From Amycolatopsis sp. cg9 (GTDB lineage: Bacteria > Actinomycetota > Actinomycetes > Mycobacteriales > Pseudonocardiaceae): DNA of 64,000 nucleotides. Position numbers and translations under genes: made by a program. The notes beneath the pieces are model-generated. The model had not been told where the DNA came from, ran no database searches, and worked only from the letters and a program-made list of their open reading frames with translations. Where the stretch lies: positions 1,488,001 to 1,552,000 of the forward strand of contig NZ_CP166850.1 of NCBI RefSeq assembly GCF_041346945.1, read 5' to 3'. This document shows, in pieces, positions 1 to 7,817 of the stretch. Each line of letters starts with the position of its first letter. The stretch's first letter is position 1.

Positions 1-434
1 TCGCGCAGGATGAGAACCGCACGCTGCCTCGGCGGGAGGCGCTGGAGGCCGGCGATCAGGGCGAGGCGGACGCCGTCGCGGGCCACCGCGATGGCCGCCG
101 GGTCCGCGGACTCCGGGGTGATCAGCGCGTCCGGGATCGGGCGGGGCCAGGCGTCGCCCGGCTCGGCCGGGGACGGCGGGGTGTCCGGGTCGGTCGCGGG
201 CGCGCCCAGGCCGGACGGCAGCGGGCGGCGGGCGCGCTGCTCCAGCGCCGTCAGGCACGCGTTCGTCGCGATCCGGAAGAGCCACGTCCGCACCGACGCG
301 CGGCCCTCGAACCGGTCGTACGCCCGCCACGCGCGCAGGTACGTCTCCTGCACCACGTCCTCGGCCTCGTCCGGGGTGCCGAGCATGCGGTAGCAGTGCG
401 CCAGCAGCTCACGCCGGTACGGCTCGAAATCCAC
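1..434 (-). CDS. ECF sigma-70 family RNA polymerase sigma factor (partial, C-terminus outside window)
   Basis: The N-terminal 144 codons of an extracytoplasmic-function sigma factor, which directs RNA polymerase to a stress or signal regulon. Region 2 is visible as [20 protein letters not shown] followed by [10 protein letters not shown] and [11 protein letters not shown]. After a Pro-rich linker the protein resumes with [15 protein letters not shown], the start of region 4. The linker and layout resemble large ECF factors of the SigJ/SigG type that often carry a C-terminal SnoaL-like domain, but that part is cut off. GTG at 434 was chosen because AAAGG lies 8 bases upstream; GTG at 440 is an alternative. 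No anti-sigma gene is visible in the window. Confidence 0.85.
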   Translation of the reverse strand, partial: MDFEPYRRELLAHCYRMLGTPDEAEDVVQETYLRAWRAYDRFEGRASVRTWLFRIATNACLTALEQRARRPLPSGLGAPATDPDTPPSPAEPGDAWPRPIPDALITPESADPAAIAVARDGVRLALIAGLQRLPPRQRAVLILR

Positions 435-477
435 GACCACACCTTTGCCGACCGGCGCGGACGGCGAAAGGAATCGC

Positions 478-1014
478 TCAGGCCCGGATCTCGGGCGACT
501 GGGGTGGCCGGTCGAGGCGGCGGAACTCGACCCACTGGCGGCTCGCGTCGGCCCACGTCACCTGGTGCCGGTCGAAGAACTCCTGCAACCGCGCGCGGCT
601 CAGCTCGGCCGTCGGCGTCCCGACGAGGTAGTAGTCCATCTCGTCGCGGATCCGGTTGAGGTTGTAGCGGGTCTCCTCCATCAGCACCCAGCGCGAACGC
701 CAGTTGAAGAACGTTTCGAGCCCGCCGAGCACGGTGACCAGCGCGACCATCGGCAGGGCGATCGACGCGCGGGCCGGGATCTCCTGGATGCCGAGCACCA
801 CCGTCGACGCCGCGGTGAGCAGGAGCGCGGCCACCCGGACGATCGACGCGCGCTGCCGAAAGCGGCGTTTGCGCGTGTCGGCCCAGTCCATGTCGGCCGA
901 CACGAGATCGCGGAAGCCCAGGAGCTGGTCGCGCAGCGGGCGGTCCGGCTCGCGCCCGGCGACTTCGAGGAACCCGCGTTCGGAATCGAGGTGGTGGTCG
1001 GGTGGGGACGCCAT
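478..1014 (-). CDS. two-TM SLATT/DUF4231-like membrane protein
   Basis: A 178-residue protein with a charged N-terminal half, two adjacent hydrophobic segments (about residues 58-76 and 82-103) and a long helical C-terminal tail containing [19 protein letters not shown]. This 2-TM plus helical-tail layout matches the DUF4231/SLATT group, membrane proteins that in some bacteria act as pore-forming effectors beside nucleotide-sensing proteins. No SMODS or SLOG partner is nearby, so a defence role is not supported here. ATG at 1014 was preferred; an upstream TTG at 1050, just past the neighbouring stop, would add 12 Arg-rich residues. It probably shares a transcript with the glycosyltransferase 40 bp upstream. 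Confidence 0.6.
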   Translation of the reverse strand: MASPPDHHLDSERGFLEVAGREPDRPLRDQLLGFRDLVSADMDWADTRKRRFRQRASIVRVAALLLTAASTVVLGIQEIPARASIALPMVALVTVLGGLETFFNWRSRWVLMEETRYNLNRIRDEMDYYLVGTPTAELSRARLQEFFDRHQVTWADASRQWVEFRRLDRPPQSPEIRA

Positions 1015-1053
1015 CGCGCCAGGTTGGCGGAGCCGCGCCCGCCGCGGCAAGCG

Positions 1054-2130
1054 TCAGGCGACGATCCGGGGTTCGGACGCCAGCCGCGAGAGCACGTGGG
1101 TGAGCCGGCGCGCGGCCACGTCCCACTCCTCCAGCGCGCTGCCGCGGCCCAGCGCCGCCGTGCGCAGGGAGCGGCGCAGTTCCGGGTCGGCGTACCAGCG
1201 GTGCAGCGCGTCCGCGAGCGAGAACGGGTCGTCCGGCTCCACCAGCAGGCCGGGGACCTCGCCGTCGGCGTCGACGCCGAGCGCGTCGTACACGCCGCCG
1301 ACCTCGGTCGCCAGCACCGGGATGCCCCGGGCCAGCGCCTGCGCGACGAACATGCCGGACGTCGCCGCGCGGGACGGGATGACCAGCAGGTCCGCCGCGT
1401 TGTAGGCGGCGCCGAGGTCGACCGCGTCGCCGGCCAGGGTGATCCGGCCGCCGAGCCCGAGGCGCTCGATCGACCAGTGCAGCTCGTCGACGTATGCCGG
1501 GTCCGCGGCCAGCGAGCCGGTGAAGACGCAGGAAAGCGCGAGGTGGTCCACCTCGCCGAGGGCCTGGACCAGCAGGTCCTGGCCGTTGCGGCGGGTCACG
1601 TCGCCGACGCAGAGCAGCCGGGAGACGCCGTCGGCGCCCGCCGCGAGCGGGGCCGCGTCGGTGCCGGGCCGGGCGACGTAGACGCGGCCGGGGTCCAGGT
1701 CGTGGCGGTCGATCAGCAGCCGGGCGAGCCACGGGCTGGTCGCGACGACCATCCCGGCCATCCGCAGCGTCTCGCGCTCGCACGCGTCCAGCTCCGCGGC
1801 GTGCGAGGGATCGAGGCCGGGCTCGTCGGCCAGCGCCTGGTGCACCAGCACGGCCAGCCGCAACCGCCGCGCGTGCGGGACGACGATCTCCGGCACGCCC
1901 GAGGCGATCATGCCGTCGAGCAGCACGACCGTCCGGTCGGGCAGCGCCGCCAGCGACCGCGCGAGCCGGCGTCTCGACGCCGCGTCCGGCTCCGGCCAGT
2001 CGCCGTCGATCGGCAGTTCGAGCACCGGCTGCCCGACGGCGGGCAGGTTCTGGCACATGCGCTTGTCGTACGTGTCGCTGCCCGGTGGGGCGGCCGGGAG
2101 GATGAACACCATCGGGTCGGCAGGCCTCAT
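1054..2130 (-). CDS. glycosyltransferase, GT4-like (GT-B fold)
   Basis: A 358-residue glycosyltransferase. The C-terminal Rossmann half carries the retaining GT4 features: a CVGDVTRRNGQDLLVQAL segment after the linker and an ADLLVIPSRAATSGMFVAQALARGIPVLAT donor-binding region, where the usual E-x7-E is altered (ATSGMF in place of ETYGM). It is a clear paralogue of the glycosyltransferase at 7814-8881: both share YDKRMC/YDRRMC near the N-terminus, a VLLDG(M/L)(I/V)A(S/C)GVPE(I/V)VVP segment and a DGVSRL(L/V)CV segment. ATG at 2130 follows GGAGGTTGAGCG. Acceptor and donor sugars are unknown. The loss of the ETYG motif may mean altered donor use. Confidence 0.8.
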   Translation of the reverse strand: MRPADPMVFILPAAPPGSDTYDKRMCQNLPAVGQPVLELPIDGDWPEPDAASRRRLARSLAALPDRTVVLLDGMIASGVPEIVVPHARRLRLAVLVHQALADEPGLDPSHAAELDACERETLRMAGMVVATSPWLARLLIDRHDLDPGRVYVARPGTDAAPLAAGADGVSRLLCVGDVTRRNGQDLLVQALGEVDHLALSCVFTGSLAADPAYVDELHWSIERLGLGGRITLAGDAVDLGAAYNAADLLVIPSRAATSGMFVAQALARGIPVLATEVGGVYDALGVDADGEVPGLLVEPDDPFSLADALHRWYADPELRRSLRTAALGRGSALEEWDVAARRLTHVLSRLASEPRIVA

Positions 2131-2199
2131 CGCTCAACCTCCAGCGTGGATCGACGGCGGGACGCCTCATCCGTCACACGCGGCCGGAGCCGTGATGGT

Positions 2200-3672
2200 T
2201 CAGCTCTGGGCGTCGATCTTCCAGACGCCGCCTTCCTGGACCAGCGTGAAGGTGTCGGTCTCGCCCTTGCCGCCGTCGTAGAGGACGTGCGCGGTGACCC
2301 GGCCCGGGCCGATCTCCCGCACGCTGTCGGCCTTCACCGACTTGTACTGCCGCCAGAAGTTCTGGTAGGTCGCCAGCGTCTGCTTGCGCGACGCCTTGAA
2401 GCGGTCCGTGAGCAGGTTCCACGCCTCCGCTGTGTTGTTCGGGAGCAACGCGTAGTAGGCGCTGAGGGCGTCGGCGGCGGTCTTCGTCGAAGCCACGCTC
2501 GAAACCGGCGGCGAGGTGGGCGGGGCCGACGTCGTGGGCGTCTCCGACGCGGACGACGGTGCCGGGGACGGCGACCCCGACGGGGTGACCGAAGCCGAGG
2601 TGGATGGCGGTGCCGACGCCGGCGGGGCCGCGTTGTCGGCCGGCGGCTTCTGGCGGACGACCAGCAGGATCGCCACCACGACCGCGACGCACAGCAGCGC
2701 CGCGCCCGCCCCGACGGCGATCAGGCCCTTGCGCGCGCCCGGCGACACGGCGGCGACCTCGCCCGCGGGCACGGCAACCGCGGCGGGCACCGGCGGCAGC
2801 GCGGGCGGTTCGGTCTCCGGGAGCGTCGCCGCGAGCACCGACTCCCCGGGCTCCGCGTCCGGCAGCAGCGCGACCAGCTCCCGCTCGACCTCGTCCATCG
2901 ACGGCCGTTCGGCCGGTTCGGACGCGAGCATCCGCAGCAGCAGCGGGGTCAGCCTGCCCGCCTTCTCCGGCGGCTCGATCTCGCCGCTGGACGCCTTGTA
3001 GAGCAAGGCGATCGGGTTGTCGGCCGTACCGTACGGCGGCTTCCCTTCGACCGCCGCGTACAGCGTGGCGCCGAGGGAGAAGACGTCGGCGGCGAAGCTC
3101 GCGTCTTCGCCGCGGGCCACTTCCGGCGCGAGGTACGCGGGCGTGCCGGCGATCTCGCCGGTGGCCGTCAGCTTGACGTCACCGATCGCGCGGGAGATGC
3201 CGAAGTCGGTGATCTTCGCCGTGCCGTCCTCGGAGACCAGGATGTTGGCCGGCTTCACGTCGCGGTGCACGACCCCGACGCGGTGCGCGCCGGCCAGCGC
3301 GGAACTGATCTGCGCGCCGACGCGGATGGCGTCGTCGACCGTCGTCGGCTCCTCGCGGATCAGGACCGCGAAACTCTTCGACGGCAGGTATTCCATGATC
3401 AACCACGGCCGGTCCTCCTCTTCGAGGACGGCGAACACGGTGATCGCGTGGGAATGCTGCAGCCGGGCGGCGATCCGCGCCTCGCGCATCGCGCGGTTCT
3501 TCGCCTCTTCCGTGCGGTGCTCGTCATGGTCGTGGGGCAGCAGGAGTTCCTTGATCGCCACGGTGCGGTCGAGCTTCTCGTCCTGGGCCCGCCACACGGT
3601 GCCCATCGCGCCGCCGCCGATCGGCTCGAGCAGCCGGTACCGATCGCGGATCCGGCGACTTTCCACGAGCAT
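2200..3672 (-). CDS. transmembrane serine/threonine protein kinase (PknB-type)
   Basis: A 490-residue Hanks-type receptor kinase. The cytoplasmic kinase domain shows the Gly-rich loop GGGAMG (19-24), the ATP lysine K41 in VAIKE, the catalytic HRDVKPANIL (136-145) and DFG (156-158), followed by GTPAYLAPE. A single membrane helix lies at about 317-339, then a Ser/Thr/Pro-rich extracellular linker and an 85-95 residue C-terminal domain (AADALSAYYALLPNNTAEAW to VWKID) that looks like an NTF2/SnoaL-type fold. No PASTA repeats are present, so the ligand differs from that of PknB. ATG at 3672 was chosen because GGAG lies 8 bases upstream; in-frame starts at 3711 and 3759 have no better site. Confidence 0.92.
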   Translation of the reverse strand: MLVESRRIRDRYRLLEPIGGGAMGTVWRAQDEKLDRTVAIKELLLPHDHDEHRTEEAKNRAMREARIAARLQHSHAITVFAVLEEEDRPWLIMEYLPSKSFAVLIREEPTTVDDAIRVGAQISSALAGAHRVGVVHRDVKPANILVSEDGTAKITDFGISRAIGDVKLTATGEIAGTPAYLAPEVARGEDASFAADVFSLGATLYAAVEGKPPYGTADNPIALLYKASSGEIEPPEKAGRLTPLLLRMLASEPAERPSMDEVERELVALLPDAEPGESVLAATLPETEPPALPPVPAAVAVPAGEVAAVSPGARKGLIAVGAGAALLCVAVVVAILLVVRQKPPADNAAPPASAPPSTSASVTPSGSPSPAPSSASETPTTSAPPTSPPVSSVASTKTAADALSAYYALLPNNTAEAWNLLTDRFKASRKQTLATYQNFWRQYKSVKADSVREIGPGRVTAHVLYDGGKGETDTFTLVQEGGVWKIDAQS

Positions 3673-3810
3673 CCACCATTCTCCGAAGTGGCCGAGAGAT
3701 CCGGTCAGCATGCCAGCCGCGGCGGCCGACCGGTACCAACCTAACCGAAAACCTTGCACGGGCAGTGCAATCGCGCGCTGTGGCGCCGCCCACCCGGATA
3801 CCCGCGAATA

Positions 3811-4611
3811 CTAACGAACAACCCCGAACGCACGATCAAGTGCGTCCACGATCTCCTTGCGCAGCCCGGCGCCGACGGCGATCGTCGCCGCGGAACCGAC
3901 CGTGTGCTCGCTGCCGTCGCGGTCGACGACGGCGCCGCCCGCCTCGCGCACGAGCAGCACGCCCGCCATGGTGTCCCAGGGGTTGTTGGACAGGATCAGT
4001 GCGGCGTCGAGCTTTCCGTCCGCCGTCCACGAGAGGTCGACCGCCGCGGTGCCGAGCATCCGGATCTTCTGCGCCCGCGCGCCGAGGTCGGTCAGCAACG
4101 ACAGCCGCGCGCGGTTCTTCTCCTCGGCGAGTTCGCCGATCGCGAAGTCACCCACCGCGATCATGGCGTCGGACATGTCCGTCGCCGTCGACGCGCCGAT
4201 CCGCTCCCCGTTGGCGAAGGCCCCTTCGCCGCGCGCGGCGGTGTACGTGACGCCGAGGTACGGCAGGGCGATCGCGGCGACCGTGCTGTGCTCGCCGTCC
4301 ACCAGGGCCAGGGAAATCCCGCAGAGCGGAATCCCGCGGGCGAAGTTCGCGGTCCCGTCGATCGGGTCGAGGGCCCACCAGCGCTCGCCGCCGGCCCCGC
4401 TGCGGCCGCGCTCCTCGCCGAGGAACCCGATTTCCGGGGTTTCGGCGGCGAGGAACTCCCGCAGCGCGTCCTCGACGGCGGTGTCGACGTCGGTCACCAG
4501 GTCGCGATCGCCTTTCGCGGAAACGGAAAAGGTCGGGCGCGACCGGACGATCCCGGTCGCCTTCGCCACGGCTTCGCGCGCGACGGCCAGCAGTGCGGCA
4601 TGCTCGGTCAT
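3811..4611 (-). CDS. inositol monophosphatase family protein
   Basis: A 266-residue Mg-dependent, Li-sensitive-type phosphatase (FIG superfamily). The metal site is complete: GEE near 65-67, DPIDGT (82-87) and a C-terminal PWDTMAGVLLVREAGG segment. Family members hydrolyse inositol-1-phosphate, histidinol-phosphate, 3'-phosphoadenosine-phosphate or fructose-1,6-bisphosphate, and the sequence does not separate these. The start is uncertain: ATG 4611 is used, while ATG 4623 would add four residues (MLGG). The divergent creatininase-family gene begins at 4641, so the two starts are only 17-29 bp apart. Leaderless transcription or a promoter inside the neighbour is likely. Confidence 0.85.
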   Translation of the reverse strand: MTEHAALLAVAREAVAKATGIVRSRPTFSVSAKGDRDLVTDVDTAVEDALREFLAAETPEIGFLGEERGRSGAGGERWWALDPIDGTANFARGIPLCGISLALVDGEHSTVAAIALPYLGVTYTAARGEGAFANGERIGASTATDMSDAMIAVGDFAIGELAEEKNRARLSLLTDLGARAQKIRMLGTAAVDLSWTADGKLDAALILSNNPWDTMAGVLLVREAGGAVVDRDGSEHTVGSAATIAVGAGLRKEIVDALDRAFGVVR

Positions 4612-4640
4612 GCCACCCAACATAGAGAACGGACGCGCTC

Positions 4641-5339
4641 ATGACCGATCTGTTCCCGCTCGCGACCACCGCCGACGAGCAGGAGCGGCGGGCGTCGGTC
4701 GCGGTGCTGCCGATCGGCAGCTTCGAGCAGCACGGCGCGCACCTCCCCCTGGCCACCGACACGGTCATCGCGGCGACGCTGGCGAAAGCCGTCGCCGGTG
4801 CCTACCCCGTGCTCCACCTGCCGCCGATCACGATCTCGTGCTCGCACGAACACGCGGGGTGGGCCGGCACGGTGAGCGTTTCGGCCCGCACGCTGCACGC
4901 CGTCGTCACCGATGTCGCCGAGTCGCTCAAGGCGTCCGGCGTGGACCGGCTCGTGCTGGTCAACGGGCACGGCGGCAACTACGTACTGTCCAATGTGGTC
5001 CAGGAGGCGGGCGGCGCGATGGCGTTGTTCCCCGGCGTCGCCGACTGGCAGGCGGCGCACACCGCGGCCGGCCTGCGGACGTCGCTGGACGACGACATGC
5101 ACGCCGGCGAGCTGGAGACGTCGATCCTGCTGCACGCGCACCCGCACCTGGTCCGGCCCGGCTACGAGGGCGCCGACCACGTCACCGACCGGGAGCACCT
5201 GCTGACGCGGGGCCTGCGGGCGTACACGGAGTCGGGGGTGGTCGGCCGTCCCTCGCTGGCGACCGCGGCGAAGGGGCACGTCCTGCTGGACACGCTGGTC
5301 CAGCGTTTCGCCGGTGTCTTGGACGCGTTAGGCGCCTGA
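4641..5339 (+). CDS. creatininase-family amidohydrolase, probable formamide hydrolase (FAPy deformylase-like)
   Basis: A 232-residue metal-dependent amidohydrolase of the creatininase superfamily. Metal and active-site signatures are present: [17 protein letters not shown] (25-41), VNGHGGN (107-113) and [11 protein letters not shown] (151-161). The superfamily includes creatininase, the mycofactocin protein MftE and the archaeal deformylase ArfB, which removes formate from the GTP-derived formylaminopyrimidine FAPy. Its end overlaps by 12 bp the convergent GTP cyclohydrolase II gene, whose switch residue predicts release of FAPy. I therefore infer a FAPy deformylase role rather than creatinine breakdown. 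MftE is less likely because no mycofactocin precursor or radical-SAM gene is present. Confidence 0.75.
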   Translation: MTDLFPLATTADEQERRASVAVLPIGSFEQHGAHLPLATDTVIAATLAKAVAGAYPVLHLPPITISCSHEHAGWAGTVSVSARTLHAVVTDVAESLKASGVDRLVLVNGHGGNYVLSNVVQEAGGAMALFPGVADWQAAHTAAGLRTSLDDDMHAGELETSILLHAHPHLVRPGYEGADHVTDREHLLTRGLRAYTESGVVGRPSLATAAKGHVLLDTLVQRFAGVLDALGA

Positions 5340-5978
5340 GAAAGCCTGGTCCAGGTGCGGGAGCAAGTGGGCCATCCGCTCGGCCTTCGTGCGGAGGTAG
5401 CGCAGGCTCTCCGGGTTCGGCGGAACCAGCAACGGAACCTGCTCGCTGATCCGGATTCCGTAGCGCGTCAGCTGTTCGACCTTCTCCGGGTTGTTCGACA
5501 GCAGCCGCACCGACCGGACCCCCAGGTCCTGCAGGATGCCCGCCGCCGCGTGGTAGTCGCGGGCGTCGATCGGCAGGCCGAGCGCGACGTTCGCGTCGAC
5601 CGTGTCGAGGCCTTCGTCCTGCAGCCGCATCGCCTTCAGCTTCGCGAGCAGGCCGATCCCGCGGCCCTCGTGGCCCTGGACGTAGACCAGCACGCCCGAG
5701 CCCTCCTCGACGATCCGATCCAGCGCCGCCGCCAGCTGGTCGCCGCACTCGCAGTGCGTCGAGCCGAAGACGTCGCCGGTCAGGCACTCGCTGTGCACGC
5801 GGGTCAGCGTGCCCAGCTCGCTGATCTCGCCGTACACCAGCGCGACCTGCTCGGTGCCGGCCCGGTCGAGGTAGCCGACCGCGCGGAACGTCCCGTGCCG
5901 GGTCGGCAGCCGGGTCTCGACGACCCGCTCGACCACGGCCCGGTGCGGCACGTCCCCGATGACGTCGCTTGCGGTCAT
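5328..5978 (-). CDS. GTP cyclohydrolase II paralogue, predicted FAPy-forming
   Basis: GTP cyclohydrolase II opens the imidazole ring of GTP, the entry to riboflavin. The zinc site is intact ([17 protein letters not shown], residues 63-79), as are GHEGRGIGL (102-110) and the C-terminal [12 protein letters not shown] segment. The position equivalent to E. coli Tyr105 is Met here (LKAMRLQD, Met117). In a Streptomyces coelicolor paralogue the same Tyr-to-Met change is known to stop the reaction at the formylated product FAPy. So this is likely a specialised copy and not the housekeeping riboflavin enzyme. ATG at 5978 follows AGAGGTGGAGAAG; GTG at 5987 is an alternative start. It is the last gene of the leftward operon that begins near 10270. 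Confidence 0.9.
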   Translation of the reverse strand: MTASDVIGDVPHRAVVERVVETRLPTRHGTFRAVGYLDRAGTEQVALVYGEISELGTLTRVHSECLTGDVFGSTHCECGDQLAAALDRIVEEGSGVLVYVQGHEGRGIGLLAKLKAMRLQDEGLDTVDANVALGLPIDARDYHAAAGILQDLGVRSVRLLSNNPEKVEQLTRYGIRISEQVPLLVPPNPESLRYLRTKAERMAHLLPHLDQAFSGA

Positions 5979-5991
5979 CTTCTCCACCTCT

Positions 5992-6990
5992 CTAACCCCG
6001 CACTTTCACGTGAAAGTGCGGAGCTGGTCGTGCGGCACTTTCACGTGAAAGTGCCGTCCGGCGCACCCCGGCGACGCTCCGGACGAGCAGGACACCGGCG
6101 CCGGGCAGGCTCGCGACGAGCGTGAGCACGCCGTAGACGACAGCGACGGTGACACCTTGGGCGGCCCCGAGCCCGGCCGCGCCGAAGAGCAGGGCGCAGA
6201 CGCCCTCGCGCGGGCCGAAGCCGCCGATGTTGAGCGGGAGACCCATCGCGAGCAGCGCGAGGACCATCAGCGGCACGAGCTGCCCGACCGGCGCGTCGAC
6301 CCTGGCGACGCGGGCGGCGACGACGAACAGCGCCAGGTGCCCGGCCAGCGTCGCGGCCGACAGGAAGCCCACGCCGGGCCAGGTCTCGCGGGTGAACAGG
6401 CCGAGCCGCAGGTCGGCGAGGGTGACGGCGAAGCCGCGCCGGACCTTCGACGGGCTGTGGATCCAGCGCCCGCCGAACAGCCGGCCGGCCACGACCGCGG
6501 CGACGGCGGCCAGCACGACCACCACGCCGGTGACCACGACGACCTCGCGGAACGCGTCGGGCACGACGTCCGGCGACCCGAGCACGACGGCGACCGCGGA
6601 CGCGATCAGCACGAACTGGCCCGCGGTGCGCTCCAGGACGACCGCACGCACGCCGCGCGGCACGTCGCCGGCGTCGCGGCCGTGCTGCACCGCGCGGTGG
6701 ACGTCGCCGAGGACGCCCGCCGGCAGCACGCCGTTGAGGAACAGCGCGCGGTAGTAGTCGGCGACCGCGGTGGGCAGGGAAAGCCGCAGGCCGAGCCGGG
6801 TGGCGACGATCTGCCAGCGGCCCGCGCTGAACAGCGTCGTCGCGAAGCCGATGCCGAGCGCGGCGAGCACGCCGGGCATGCTGATCCGGCCGAGGCCGTC
6901 GAGGAAGGCGGCGCTGCCGAGTTGCCAGACGAGGACCGCGAAAATGCCGGCGGCGCCGAGGACGCGCGCCCAGGCCAGTGCGCGCTTCAC
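5992..6990 (-). CDS. flippase-like integral membrane protein (LPG synthase TM-region family)
   Basis: A 332-residue polytopic membrane protein of the lysylphosphatidylglycerol synthase TM-region (UPF0104/YbhN) family, with about eight hydrophobic segments. It has the family motif [19 protein letters not shown] early and GFGPREG(V)CALLF late. Members are thought to flip lipid-linked molecules and often sit in glycolipid clusters. GTG at 6990 overlaps the methyltransferase stop as GTGA. The last 21 residues ([21 protein letters not shown]) are encoded by two copies of a 24-bp palindrome and read it in two different frames, so the natural C-terminus was probably near VAGVRR and was extended by repeat insertion. 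Confidence 0.8.
   Translation of the reverse strand: MKRALAWARVLGAAGIFAVLVWQLGSAAFLDGLGRISMPGVLAALGIGFATTLFSAGRWQIVATRLGLRLSLPTAVADYYRALFLNGVLPAGVLGDVHRAVQHGRDAGDVPRGVRAVVLERTAGQFVLIASAVAVVLGSPDVVPDAFREVVVVTGVVVVLAAVAAVVAGRLFGGRWIHSPSKVRRGFAVTLADLRLGLFTRETWPGVGFLSAATLAGHLALFVVAARVARVDAPVGQLVPLMVLALLAMGLPLNIGGFGPREGVCALLFGAAGLGAAQGVTVAVVYGVLTLVASLPGAGVLLVRSVAGVRRTALSRESAARPAPHFHVKVRG
5998..6021. repeat. 24-bp palindrome, core CTTTCACGTGAAAG (copy A1)
   Basis: A perfect palindrome centred at 6009/6010, lying just inside the 3' end of the flippase-like gene and 20 bp from the start of the GTP cyclohydrolase II gene. It is one half of a doublet with 6033-6056. The same core occurs twice at 58066-58121. 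Confidence 0.9.
6033..6056. repeat. 24-bp palindrome, core CTTTCACGTGAAAG (copy A2)
   Basis: A perfect palindrome centred at 6044/6045, 35 bp from the centre of copy A1. Read on the minus strand it encodes ALSRESA of the flippase C-terminus, whereas A1 is read in a different frame as HFHVKV. Confidence 0.9.
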
Positions 6991-7817
6991 GCCGCCGCCT
7001 CCAGGCTCGGCGGCAGGACCAGCAGGTCGCCGTGGTGGATCACCGCGTGCAGCTCGCCCGCCGCGGCCATTTCCCGCCGTCGCTGCAGGTAGACGTCGGT
7101 GACCGGGCGCAGCTCCGGCAGCTGCTCGACGGCGGCGCCGACCCAGCCTTCGAGCCACTGCCGCTGCAGTTCCGCCTGATCCGGCCCGAGCCGCCACGCG
7201 CTCTCCGCGCGGACGACCGTGGCGCCGAGCCTGCCGAACGCGGTCGCGGCGACGTCCACGGCGGTGGGGCCGAGCAGCCGCCGTCCCCCGGTGAGCCGCC
7301 GCTGGTGGGCGTTGAAGGCGGCGGAGATGGCGGGGTCGAGCGGGTCGGCGGGCGAGAGCTCCACCTTGCCGGTGACCGACAGCATCAGCAGCGCCGCGCA
7401 GCCCGCTTCGACGACGGCCGTGGCCAGCGTCGTGACCTCGTCCCTGGTCAGCAGGTCGAGCAGCGCGGACGCGGTGACCAGCGACGTCCCGGCGAGGTCG
7501 GCGGCGCGCAGCGCGGTGACGTCCCGCCGCTCGGCCTCCACCGCGACCGGGCTGCCGTCGAGCGCGGTGGCCGGCAGGCCGGTGCGGGCCCGGTCGAGCA
7601 GTTCGGCGTCGTTGTCGTGCAGGATCCAGCGCTGGGCGCCGGGCAGCCGGGCGGCCAGCCAGCGGCCGAGCGAGCCGGTGCCGCAGCCGAGGTCGCGGAT
7701 GACGACCTCTTCGCCGGCCGCGAGGTGCTCGCGCAGCGCGTCGACGAGTTCGGGGGCGCGGGCCGCGGCGTCGGCGGGTTCCCGCAGGTAGAGCCAGTCC
7801 GGCGCGAACGCGGTCAT
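6987..7817 (-). CDS. class I SAM-dependent methyltransferase
   Basis: A 276-residue methyltransferase with the SAM-binding motif I IRDLGCGTGSLGRWLA (40-55), an acidic residue after the second strand (LHDNDAELLDRA) and an ASALLDLLTRDEV segment where motif IV is expected. The substrate is not evident. ATG at 7817 overlaps the upstream glycosyltransferase stop as ATGA, and its own stop overlaps the flippase GTG, so the three genes are translationally coupled. Its place between a glycosyltransferase and a flippase-like protein suggests it modifies the same small molecule or headgroup. Confidence 0.85.
   Translation of the reverse strand: MTAFAPDWLYLREPADAAARAPELVDALREHLAAGEEVVIRDLGCGTGSLGRWLAARLPGAQRWILHDNDAELLDRARTGLPATALDGSPVAVEAERRDVTALRAADLAGTSLVTASALLDLLTRDEVTTLATAVVEAGCAALLMLSVTGKVELSPADPLDPAISAAFNAHQRRLTGGRRLLGPTAVDVAATAFGRLGATVVRAESAWRLGPDQAELQRQWLEGWVGAAVEQLPELRPVTDVYLQRRREMAAAGELHAVIHHGDLLVLPPSLEAAA

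Noticed and set aside
445..3744. A very long rightward open frame (about 1,100 codons)
   Set aside because: It lies opposite the SLATT-like, glycosyltransferase and kinase genes, is Arg/Gln-rich without motifs, and is a GC-bias shadow of the real leftward genes.
3673..3759. N-terminal extension of the kinase from upstream in-frame starts
   Set aside because: The extra residues are not kinase-like, and GGAG is correctly placed only for ATG at 3672.
4641..5339. Mycofactocin MftE assignment for the creatininase-like gene
   Set aside because: No mycofactocin precursor peptide, MftC radical-SAM or MftF gene is in the window, and the neighbour is a GCH II paralogue.
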